A stretch of DNA of 8,612 nucleotides from positions 3,346-11,957 of the forward strand of contig PLTK01000078.1 in NCBI GenBank assembly GCA_003164415.1, given 5' to 3'. Positions 1 to 5,879 of this stretch are shown here, piece after piece; the first letter of the stretch is position 1; every line of letters begins with the position of its first letter. Both the position numbers and the translations under genes were made by a program. Source of the DNA: Methanobacterium sp. (GTDB taxonomy: Archaea; Methanobacteriota; Methanobacteria; Methanobacteriales; Methanobacteriaceae). The notes beneath the pieces are model-generated. The model did not search any database and was not told the DNA's origin. It saw nothing but the letters and a program-made list of their open reading frames with translations.

Positions 1-337
1 TTCACCCACTGCACAATCTGATGTAAGGCGTATGAAACTCATTGCCCCACAGGTTAAACTGGCCTTTAAAGAAGCTCTAAATGGAGACATATACAATGCA
101 ATGACTCTGAATGGATTATTGTATTGTGCATCACTTGGATTTAATCCTAACATGGCATTGGATGCTCTAGAGGCCGGTGCAAATGCGGCTGGACTTTCTG
201 GAACTGGTCCATCATTTGTTGCAATAACATCTCAAAAAAATTTTGAAGATGTTGTAGATGCATGGAGCTCACAGCCCGGACAAATAATACACACAGAGGT
301 TGAAAATGAAGGTACCAGGGTGATTTACAGTGGATAG
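1..337 (+). CDS. aroK: Shikimate kinase, archaeal GHMP type (C-terminal part, 5' end outside window)
   Basis: The reading frame is open from base 2 to the TAG at 335-337, giving 111 codons, so the start lies upstream of the window. The fragment carries the glycine-rich motif AGLSGTGPSFVAI (codons 63-75 of the visible part), which matches the C-terminal phosphate-binding motif of GHMP kinases and is typical of the archaeal shikimate kinase family. That family is unrelated to bacterial AroK. The enzyme phosphorylates shikimate at the 3-hydroxyl with ATP in the cytosolic chorismate pathway. The next gene, chorismate mutase, overlaps it by 8 bp and acts later in aromatic amino acid synthesis, which supports the shikimate assignment over homoserine or mevalonate kinase. 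What is visible is roughly the last 40% of a protein that is usually about 280 residues. The GHMP assignment is firm; the substrate rests on motif style and context. Confidence 0.87.
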   Translation, partial: SPTAQSDVRRMKLIAPQVKLAFKEALNGDIYNAMTLNGLLYCASLGFNPNMALDALEAGANAAGLSGTGPSFVAITSQKNFEDVVDAWSSQPGQIIHTEVENEGTRVIYSG

Positions 338-623
338 GGAAGAAGCTTCAAAACTGCTTCGGGATTCAAGAATTAAAATAGATGAAATGGATGAGAAGTT
401 AATAGATCTCATTGAGAAGAGAACATCACTTGCCCGTGATATTGTAGGTGCCAAGATAGTTCTTGGCATAGAAATTGAAGACAAAAAACGGGAAGAATAT
501 ATCCAAGCTAAGATTAAAGAAATAGCAAGGAAAAAAAATATTGATGAAGTTAAGCTTACCCGTATAATAAATATATTAACTGATATGAGTAAAGAAGAAC
601 AAAAAAAGATTTTAGGGAGGTAA
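330..623 (+). CDS. Chorismate mutase, AroQ class, monofunctional
   Basis: A 97-residue, all-helical protein that should convert chorismate to prephenate, the branch point to phenylalanine and tyrosine. It aligns without gaps to the E. coli AroQ mutase domain at an offset of three residues, and every active-site position I can recall is kept: R14, R31, K42, D51, R54, E55 and Q91 (E. coli R11, R28, K39, D48, R51, E52, Q88). The start is GTG at 330, inside the end of shikimate kinase. It is supported by AGGGTGAT at 317-324, five bases upstream, close to the ideal methanogen ribosome-binding site. There is no prephenate dehydratase or dehydrogenase fusion; it is a stand-alone mutase. The overlap with the upstream gene and the 4-bp gap to S17e imply one transcript. 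Family assignment is strong. Confidence 0.93.
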   Translation: MDREEASKLLRDSRIKIDEMDEKLIDLIEKRTSLARDIVGAKIVLGIEIEDKKREEYIQAKIKEIARKKNIDEVKLTRIINILTDMSKEEQKKILGR

Positions 624-627
624 AATT

Positions 628-816
628 ATGGGAAATATTAGAACATCATTTGTTAAGCGAACATCCAGGGAATTAATTGAAACTTATGAAGGTACATTTA
701 CAACAGACTTTGATGAAAACAAACTATTAGTTGAAAAGTTCACCACAGTCAGTACCAAACATTTAAGGAACAAAATAGCTGGATACGTAACAAGATTAGT
801 AAGAAACGAATCTTAA
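628..816 (+). CDS. rps17e: 30S ribosomal protein S17e
   Basis: A 62-residue basic protein with the archaeal S17e pattern: MGNIRTSFVKRTSREL at the N-terminus, the central FDENK stretch and a C-terminal KHLRNKIAGYVTRL helix. The length is normal for archaeal S17e, which lacks the C-terminal extension of the eukaryotic protein. It is a small-subunit component with no bacterial counterpart, so it marks the organism as archaeal. GGAGGT at 616-621 overlaps the stop codon of chorismate mutase and lies 6 bases before the ATG, so translation of the two is probably coupled. The gene is the last of its unit: a hairpin and a T10 tract follow within 40 bp. Its place between aromatic and lysine synthesis genes is odd functionally, but from memory it is conserved in Methanobacteriales. 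Confidence 0.95.
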   Translation: MGNIRTSFVKRTSRELIETYEGTFTTDFDENKLLVEKFTTVSTKHLRNKIAGYVTRLVRNES

Positions 817-823
817 GTATGGT

Positions 824-855
824 CTTAAGCAACCTTAAGCAAAACTTTTTTTTTT
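824..855 (+). terminator. Terminator after the shikimate kinase-chorismate mutase-S17e unit
   Basis: CTTAAG (824-829), a CAAC loop and CTTAAG (834-839) can form a 6-bp hairpin. It is followed by CAAAAC and an uninterrupted run of ten T (846-855). A T-run of this length alone is enough for archaeal termination. A further CTTAAG spans the S17e stop codon at 812-817. Confidence 0.7.
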
Positions 856-861
856 GCTCAG

Positions 862-902
862 ATGTTTAATTTCTAAGCTTAGGTTGATAAATAAAGGTGT
901 GA
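862..902 (+). promoter_or_regulatory. Probable promoter and leader of aspartate kinase
   Basis: Only about 50 bp separate the T10 terminator from the kinase start, so the promoter must be here if the gene is transcribed independently. GTTTAATT near 863-870 is a weak TATA candidate that would place a start near 893. CTAAGCTTAG at 873-882 is a perfect 10-bp palindrome between the two. AGGTGTGA (895-902) is the likely ribosome-binding site, six bases before the ATG. The TATA assignment is a guess. Confidence 0.35.
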
Positions 903-908
903 ATATTA

Positions 909-2129
909 ATGGAAATAATAGTGGCCAAATTTGGTGGAACATCAATAGGTAATGGAGAAAGGATAAGAAAAGCTGCAGAATCTGTTGTTAAAGAATATAT
1001 GAAGGGTAAAAGAGTTGTTGTGGTTGTATCAGCAATGAATAAAACAACCGATGAAATTTTAAAGACCGTGGATGATGCTATAGGTGAATCCATAACAGAA
1101 AAACAACTTGCAGACATAGTTGCAATGGGTGAAATTACCAGTGTAAGAATGTTCGCATCAACAATAGAATCTCTGGGTGTTAAATCTGAGTATCTTGATC
1201 CAAATATGGATATCTGGCCCATTATTACCGACAGTAATTATTTAAATGCTAAAGTAAACTTTGAGTTGACCGAAGCCAAGATGAGCGGACTCATAAAGGT
1301 TCTTGATCAAGGTATCATACCAGTATTATGTGGTTTCCTTGGAAAGGATGAAGATGGTACCCTAACAACCCTTGGTCGGGGTGGAAGTGATATAACAGCA
1401 TTCCTATTGGGTCACTGCCTCAAAGCAGAACAAGTAATCATTGTAACAGATGTTGGCGGTGTAATGTCAACGGATCCTAACAGACTCCAGTCTGCAAAGA
1501 AACTGGACAAAATATCGGTAGAAGAAATGAGAGACCTTGCAACACACGGTGCAAAGGTATTACATCCCCATGCCCTTAGATACAAGGATCCACTCATAAA
1601 TGCTAAGATCATTGGATTTGAACACGGTGACCTCTCCGCAATCGGAACCGAAATAATTGGACCCGCAGGTAATCATATGTTAAAAACAACGGCGTTAAAT
1701 GTGGAACCCATTTCGGTTATAGCAGTTGTTGGTGAAGAGATTTTAACCAAAACTGGGGTTCTTTCAGAACTCACAGATGCACTAGCAAAGAACAAGATCA
1801 ATATTTACGGTATTTCAACTGGCCAAAATTCGGTAACACTATTCATTGACAAGTCACTTGTGGATCATGCGCATGAAATACTACATGAAGTAGTGGTCAA
1901 AAATGATGATCTGAGTTCGCTTTCGGTTGGATCAGATATAGCAATGATAACAGTGGCTAGTCAAGATTTTATAGATACTCCGGGAATAATTACAAGGGTA
2001 ACAGAGCCTCTACGTAAACAAAAGATCAACATAGTTGAGATCTCTTCAAGTCAAACTTCTGTAGTTATTTTCGTAGAATGGATTGATGGTAAAAGAGCTT
2101 ATGAACTTGTAAGGAGCGTCTTAGAATGA
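909..2129 (+). CDS. lysC: Aspartate kinase with two C-terminal ACT domains
   Basis: Phosphorylates aspartate to aspartyl-4-phosphate, the first step toward lysine, threonine and methionine. The 406-residue protein has an amino-acid-kinase domain (about 1-255) with KFGGTS at 7-12, MGE at 73-75, GRGGSDITA from 156, VTDVGGVMSTDPN at 179-191 and HGAKVLHP at 213-220. Two ACT domains follow (about 268-330 and 343-406), each with the GVLSEL/GIITRV-type first helix that binds allosteric amino acids. The length is close to the single-chain Gram-positive enzymes (about 405-420) and shorter than the E. coli enzymes. No homoserine dehydrogenase is fused. The ATG is preceded by AGGTGTGA. The gene overlaps dapA by 4 bp (ATGA), which points to a role in lysine synthesis. 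Allosteric control by lysine or threonine is likely from the ACT domains, but which ligand cannot be read here. An in-frame ATG at 1677 with a ribosome-binding-like site could give a separate ACT-only chain. Confidence 0.94.
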   Translation: MEIIVAKFGGTSIGNGERIRKAAESVVKEYMKGKRVVVVVSAMNKTTDEILKTVDDAIGESITEKQLADIVAMGEITSVRMFASTIESLGVKSEYLDPNMDIWPIITDSNYLNAKVNFELTEAKMSGLIKVLDQGIIPVLCGFLGKDEDGTLTTLGRGGSDITAFLLGHCLKAEQVIIVTDVGGVMSTDPNRLQSAKKLDKISVEEMRDLATHGAKVLHPHALRYKDPLINAKIIGFEHGDLSAIGTEIIGPAGNHMLKTTALNVEPISVIAVVGEEILTKTGVLSELTDALAKNKINIYGISTGQNSVTLFIDKSLVDHAHEILHEVVVKNDDLSSLSVGSDIAMITVASQDFIDTPGIITRVTEPLRKQKINIVEISSSQTSVVIFVEWIDGKRAYELVRSVLE

Positions 2130-3016
2130 ATTTGAAAGGTACAACAGTTGCCATGGTAACCCCATTTACTAAAGATGATGGGGTTGACGAAGCAGGTATG
2201 CGTGAAAATATTAATTATCTGATTGATAATAGAGTCGACGGACTACTTGCAGCCGGTACAACAGGCGAATCTGCCACCATTACACATGATGAGCAGAGGA
2301 AAATGATTGATATCCTAGTGGATGAAGTTAATGGAAGGGTCAATGCCATAGCTGGTGCTGGAAGTAACTCTTCAAAGGAAGCACTGGGACTGGTACAATA
2401 TGCTGAAAACGCAGGTGCAGATGCTGCTCTGGTTATAACTCCATACTATAATAAACCACAACAGCATGGACTCTACGAGCACTATAAAATGCTTGAAGAA
2501 TCAACCAACGTACCGATTATTGTTTACAATGTACCGTCAAGAACAGGTACAGACATTGATGTTGAAACCATTGTTAAAGTAGCTAAACTCGATAAGATAG
2601 TGGCAATTAAAGAAGCAAATCCTGATATGGATAAGGTTTCCGCCACCATAAAAAGGCTTCAGGATCAGGATGTTAAGAAATTCATGGTTATATCTGGAAA
2701 TGATAACCTAACGCTCCCAATGATATCCATGGGTGCAAAGGGTGTTATAAGTGTGGTTGCAAATGTAGATCCGGCTAGAATGAGTCAGATGGTTAACGCA
2801 GCACTTGAAGGAGATTATGTTACAGCCAGTAAACTTCATTATGAACTCTATGATTTAATGAAAGTCCTGTTCATAGAATCAAATCCAGTACCCACTAAAG
2901 ATTCACTTAACATGATTGGAAGACCAGCAGGGCATGTAAGGATGCCACTCGCTCCAATGAAATACGAGAGTACTGTAAAGCTTACAAAGGTTTTAAAGGA
3001 CCTTAAACTGGTCTAA
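2126..3016 (+). CDS. dapA: 4-hydroxy-tetrahydrodipicolinate synthase
   Basis: Condenses pyruvate with aspartate semialdehyde, the committed step to diaminopimelate and lysine. The 296-residue TIM-barrel protein shows the full catalytic set: GTTGES at 44-49 (T45), Y108, Y134 in the YNVPSRTG motif (R139) and the Schiff-base lysine K162 in VAIKEAN. These correspond to E. coli T44, Y107, Y133, R138 and K161. The C-terminal ESNPVPTKDSLNMIG segment is also typical. The start ATG overlaps the kinase stop (ATGA), with AAGGAG at 2111-2116 as ribosome-binding site, so the two are translationally coupled. The complete active site argues against other members of the family, such as N-acetylneuraminate lyase or KDG aldolase. 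The neighbours dapB and asd settle it. Confidence 0.97.
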   Translation: MNLKGTTVAMVTPFTKDDGVDEAGMRENINYLIDNRVDGLLAAGTTGESATITHDEQRKMIDILVDEVNGRVNAIAGAGSNSSKEALGLVQYAENAGADAALVITPYYNKPQQHGLYEHYKMLEESTNVPIIVYNVPSRTGTDIDVETIVKVAKLDKIVAIKEANPDMDKVSATIKRLQDQDVKKFMVISGNDNLTLPMISMGAKGVISVVANVDPARMSQMVNAALEGDYVTASKLHYELYDLMKVLFIESNPVPTKDSLNMIGRPAGHVRMPLAPMKYESTVKLTKVLKDLKLV

Positions 3017-3046
3017 AAAGGTTTAACACCTAATTAAACTCCATTA

Positions 3047-3090
3047 TTTTTTTTAGTTTTTTTAGGATTAACAGCTTAAATCCTTTTTTT
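3047..3090 (+). terminator. T-tract terminator region after dapA
   Basis: Three T-tracts (T8 at 3047-3054, T7 at 3057-3063, T7 at 3084-3090) begin about 30 bp after the dapA stop. Repeated T-tracts without a strong stem are the usual archaeal terminator form. They suggest that much of the aspartate kinase-dapA transcript ends before dapB. Confidence 0.6.
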
Positions 3091-3092
3091 AA

Positions 3093-3174
3093 TTATTATA
3101 AATGGATTCAAACTTTTTATTATGGAATCCATTTTTTCTGTTGATAAATTTCTTCAATTCATAAAAGGAGATGA
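3093..3174 (+). promoter_or_regulatory. Probable dapB promoter and leader
   Basis: TATAAAT at 3097-3103 is a good archaeal TATA candidate. A start about 26 bp downstream (near 3126) would give a leader of roughly 55 nt carrying AGGAGATGA (3166-3174), a strong ribosome-binding site six bases before the dapB ATG. An earlier ATG at 3171 lies inside that site and out of frame. Confidence 0.5.
3100..3134 (+). repeat. Perfect 10-bp inverted repeat in front of dapB
   Basis: AAATGGATTC at 3100-3109 is repeated in inverse as GAATCCATTT at 3125-3134, with a 15-nt spacer. The left arm overlaps the candidate TATA box and the right arm the predicted transcription start, as expected of an operator. Alternatively, the RNA stem followed by T6 (3132-3137) could act as a terminator or attenuator for read-through from dapA. 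The repeat is certain; its role is open. Confidence 0.6.
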
Positions 3175-3180
3175 ATATAA

Positions 3181-4005
3181 ATGATCAACGTAGCTGTGAC
3201 TGGTGCATGTGGAAGAATGGGATCAAAGATAGTAAAAATTATACTAGAACAGGATGACATGAAAGTTGTGGCAGCAATAGAAAGCCCTAACAATCAATTT
3301 GAAGGTAAAGATGTGGGAGAAGTCATAGGAATAGGAGAAATAGGTGTTGTGGTTGCAGGAGCAGAAAATCTCAAGGAAGTTCTTCAAAGCTCAAAACCCG
3401 ATGTCCTGGTGGATTTTACCATTGCAAAGGCGGCCATAAATACCATAAAAACTTCTGCAGAATGTAGTGTTAATTTGGTTGTTGGAACAACAGGATTTTC
3501 TGATGAACAGATGACAGAGATAAAATCTTCGATAGAGAAGAATGATATCAGAGCTATTATTGCCCCTAACATGGCTGTTGGAGTAAATGTTTTCTTTAAG
3601 GTTCTTAAGGATCTAGCATCAATAATAGGTGACTATGATGTGGAGATTATCGAAGCACATCACAGACACAAGAAGGATGCACCATCGGGTACAGCTGTTA
3701 AAGCTGCGGAAATTATTGCAACTGAACTTAATCGTGACCTCGCTGAAGTTGGTGTTTATGGGAGAAAGGGTCTTGTTGGAGAGCGTACCAATGAAGAAAT
3801 TGGGATTCACGCTGTAAGAGGTGGGGATATTGTGGGAGATCACACTGTGATCTTCGCTGGTGAAGGTGAGCGTCTTGAAATAATTCACAGAGCACACAGC
3901 AGACAATCATTCGTATCAGGTGTTATAAAAGCAGTTCGATACGTTGTAACAGCTAGAAAGGGTCATGTGAGTGACATGGCAGATGTTCTCGGTCTGAATC
4001 AATAG
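3181..4005 (+). CDS. dapB: 4-hydroxy-tetrahydrodipicolinate reductase
   Basis: Reduces the DapA product to tetrahydrodipicolinate with NAD(P)H. The 274-residue protein has the nucleotide-binding GACGRMG at 8-14, VVGTTGFS at 100-107, and the substrate loop from E158 to A172 containing H160, K164 and PSGT (168-171). These match the catalytic His159 and Lys163 of E. coli DapB. The C-terminal RAHSRQSF and GHVSDMADVLGL segments complete the family pattern at normal length. AGGAGATGA precedes the ATG. The gene has its own 164-bp spacer with terminator tracts and a candidate promoter, so it may be controlled separately from dapA. Later lysine genes (for example an LL-diaminopimelate aminotransferase, as known in Methanobacteriales) are not in the window. 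Confidence 0.97.
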   Translation: MINVAVTGACGRMGSKIVKIILEQDDMKVVAAIESPNNQFEGKDVGEVIGIGEIGVVVAGAENLKEVLQSSKPDVLVDFTIAKAAINTIKTSAECSVNLVVGTTGFSDEQMTEIKSSIEKNDIRAIIAPNMAVGVNVFFKVLKDLASIIGDYDVEIIEAHHRHKKDAPSGTAVKAAEIIATELNRDLAEVGVYGRKGLVGERTNEEIGIHAVRGGDIVGDHTVIFAGEGERLEIIHRAHSRQSFVSGVIKAVRYVVTARKGHVSDMADVLGLNQ

Positions 4006-4066
4006 ATTTGGATAAAAAACAGAAATTTAAAGTTTTAAAATATTTTTAGAATAATGGGTGGTTAAA

Positions 4067-5113
4067 ATGGTAAACGTGGGAATTCTAGGAGCTACCGGTA
4101 TGGTTGGGCAACGATTTATTGAGTTGTTGGCAGATCATCCAAATTTTGAGGTAACTGCACTTACAGCTTCCAGCAGATCAGCTGGTAAAAGATATGAAGA
4201 TGCTGTAACATGGCATCTTGAAAGTAAAATACCTGAAGCTATTGGAGATACAATTGTTGTTGACACAGATCCTAGTCGGGTTAAAGATGTTGAGATAGTA
4301 TTCTCAGCATTACCTACTCAACATGCATCTGTTGTAGAACCAAAATTTGCTGAGGCTGGTATGAAAGTAGCATCAAATGCCAGTGCAATGAGAATGGAAC
4401 CCGATGTACCACTTGTGGTACCGGAAGTAAACCCTGAACATCTGGATCTTATAGAAACACAGCAGAGGAAAAGGGGATGGGATGGATTTATAGTCACAAA
4501 TCCTAACTGTTCAACCATAGCACTTGTAATGACCTTAAAACCATTATATGACCAGTTTAATATTAAAAGGGTCTATGTATCTACAATGCAAGCAGTTTCA
4601 GGGGCTGGTTACAATGGAGTACCATCTATGGCAATCGTAGATAATTTAGTACCGTTTATTGGTGATGAGGAAGAAAAAATGGAGTCAGAAACACTCCACC
4701 TTTTAGGTGACTTTGATGGTACAACCGTTACAGATGCAAACTTCGGTGTAAGTGCATCGTGCCACAGAGTAGCAGTACTTGATGGACATACTGAAGCTGT
4801 TTTTATTGAAATGAAAGATGATTTTGAAGTTGATGACATTAAACAGTCATTTTCAAATTTCAATGGTTTACCACAAAAACTTAAACTCCATTCAGCACCA
4901 GAAAATCCTATAGTTATACGTGAAGAGCTTAACAGACCACAGCCCCGTATGGATCGTATGGCTGGTAATGGTATGGCTGTTTCAGTCGGCAGGATACGTA
5001 GGGACGATGTGTTTAACAATAGTTTAAAATATATTTTAGTTGGACACAATACAATAAGGGGCGCTGCTGGGGCTTCAATATTAAATGCAGAGCTTATAAA
5101 TGAAATAATGTAA
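4067..5113 (+). CDS. asd: Aspartate-semialdehyde dehydrogenase
   Basis: Reduces aspartyl phosphate to aspartate semialdehyde, the shared precursor for DapA and for homoserine. The protein is 348 residues from the ATG at 4067, with the dinucleotide motif GATGMVG at 8-14, the catalytic cysteine C148 in NPNCSTI, and the histidine H241 in LDGHTE expected to act as the base. It resembles the archaeal/fungal branch of the family rather than the E. coli branch. I chose ATG 4067 over the in-frame GTG at 4058 because GGGTGGT at 4056-4062 is a good ribosome-binding site for the former and would overlap the latter. The gap to dapB is 61 bp and A+T rich, with no strong terminator, so co-transcription with dapB is likely. 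T-tracts follow the gene. Confidence 0.96.
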   Translation: MVNVGILGATGMVGQRFIELLADHPNFEVTALTASSRSAGKRYEDAVTWHLESKIPEAIGDTIVVDTDPSRVKDVEIVFSALPTQHASVVEPKFAEAGMKVASNASAMRMEPDVPLVVPEVNPEHLDLIETQQRKRGWDGFIVTNPNCSTIALVMTLKPLYDQFNIKRVYVSTMQAVSGAGYNGVPSMAIVDNLVPFIGDEEEKMESETLHLLGDFDGTTVTDANFGVSASCHRVAVLDGHTEAVFIEMKDDFEVDDIKQSFSNFNGLPQKLKLHSAPENPIVIREELNRPQPRMDRMAGNGMAVSVGRIRRDDVFNNSLKYILVGHNTIRGAAGASILNAELINEIM

Positions 5114-5129
5114 AAACAATTTATAACTC

Positions 5130-5144
5130 TTTTTATACTTTTTT
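5130..5144 (+). terminator. T-tract terminator after asd
   Basis: Two T-tracts (T5 at 5130-5134 and T6 at 5139-5144) begin 16 bp after the asd stop. They are followed by A+T-rich sequence and another T5 at 5171-5175. This is a typical weak archaeal terminator region, with no strong stem. Confidence 0.5.
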
Positions 5145-5230
5145 AAATATTAATAAATTTGAACTGTATCTTTTTACGTTGATACCGAAGTGATCCTACC
5201 ATATTTTATGCAGTATTTCCAATATTTTGG

Positions 5231-5285
5231 TGAATATAATCTTAAAGCTTAAAAACAGGTTAGTACATAGATAATAAATAGTGAT
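5231..5285 (+). promoter_or_regulatory. Candidate promoter of the coiled-coil protein gene
   Basis: GAATATAAT around 5232-5240 resembles a TATA box and would place a start near 5262, about 27 nt before the ATG. GTGAT at 5281-5285 is a weak ribosome-binding site that sits unusually close (3 bases) to the ATG at 5289. Confidence 0.35.
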
Positions 5286-5288
5286 ATA

Positions 5289-5795
5289 ATGGCGTTATTA
5301 AAGGATACAGAGAGAGAACAGTTGAGGCAACTTGTGAAAGCATGTCTGCTAGAGATAAGCAAACTTAAGATCGAACTTAAAAAGAGTCAGAATGAATCTA
5401 CAGTATCCACCGAAACTGAGAGCATTCGGATAAAAGCTGTTCAAGAAGAGTTTAATAATCATCTTATCAAGAAAGATGAAGAGATAGCACAGCTCCATGC
5501 TGTGATTAATGAAAAGGAAGATAAAATAACTGAGTTGGAAAAGATAAAAGTGAACTTCGAAGCCATAATATCACGCCCTAAAAAGGATCTTACATCCTTC
5601 CAATCACAGATTTATCTATTATTGCCCTATGAGGAGGATACAACAGAAAATCTTTATTTAAAACTCAAGACAATTGGATTTAGCGAATTATCGAATGAAA
5701 ACTTTGAACACGCTCTAAGAAACCTTGAAAGAAAGGGCTATTTTATATCAACTCCCGAGGGAGAAAAAATCCTGTGGAAAAAAATAGATAAATAA
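5289..5795 (+). CDS. Uncharacterised coiled-coil protein with winged-helix-like C-terminus
   Basis: I do not recognise the family. The 168-residue, strongly charged protein has no signal peptide or membrane segment. An N-terminal helix (4-32) is followed by a Ser/Thr-rich linker and a heptad-patterned coiled coil (about 46-93, with core positions I66, L69, I73, I80, L83). The C-terminal part (about 101-168) reads as three helices and a hairpin. SFQSQIYLLL is followed by a second helix (119-129), then a helix with NFEHALRNLERKGYF (138-152) and a short turn TPEGEK before a last strand or helix. This order fits a small winged-helix domain whose recognition helix would be 136-149. Inference: a dimeric DNA-binding or chromosome-associated protein. 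It stands alone, between asd and a membrane protein gene, with its own spacer on each side. Coding is convincing from length and composition; function is unknown. Confidence 0.8.
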   Translation: MALLKDTEREQLRQLVKACLLEISKLKIELKKSQNESTVSTETESIRIKAVQEEFNNHLIKKDEEIAQLHAVINEKEDKITELEKIKVNFEAIISRPKKDLTSFQSQIYLLLPYEEDTTENLYLKLKTIGFSELSNENFEHALRNLERKGYFISTPEGEKILWKKIDK

Positions 5796-5821
5796 ATTAA
5801 TTATATCATAAACGATTATAA

Positions 5822-5856
5822 CTAGTTTCATAATATTTTTTACCTAGTTTAATAAT
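5822..5856 (+). repeat. 13-bp direct repeat upstream of the membrane protein gene
   Basis: CTAGTTTCATAAT (5822-5834) and CTAGTTTAATAAT (5844-5856) differ at one base and start 22 bp apart, about two helical turns. They lie just before the ribosome-binding site of the next gene. This could be a regulator site, or a chance product of A+T-rich sequence. Confidence 0.5.
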
Positions 5857-5879
5857 GGATTTTTTTGGAGGTATTAAAC

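Noticed and set aside
866..1222. Minus-strand open frame of 118 codons opposite the start of aspartate kinase
   Set aside because: It lies fully antisense to a gene with complete catalytic motifs, and its translation has no recognisable domain.
3017..3180. Lysine riboswitch in the dapA-dapB spacer
   Set aside because: The spacer is short, T-rich and has only one simple stem. It has nothing like the multi-helix lysine aptamer, which I would not expect in this group.
3619..3910. Overlapping open frames on both strands within dapB
   Set aside because: dapB's catalytic loop and C-terminus are encoded here; the other frames have low-complexity translations.
4058..4066. In-frame GTG start for asd, nine bases before the chosen ATG
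   Set aside because: The GTG lies inside the GGGTGGT ribosome-binding site that serves ATG 4067, and starting there would add residues before the usual MVNVGILGATG beginning.
4609..5049. Minus-strand open frame of 146 codons opposite asd
   Set aside because: It is a shadow of the asd coding frame; the Ser/Pro-rich translation has no family features.
5865..5879. In-frame TTG start for the membrane protein
   Set aside because: It overlaps the GGAGGT site, which is well spaced for ATG 5880.
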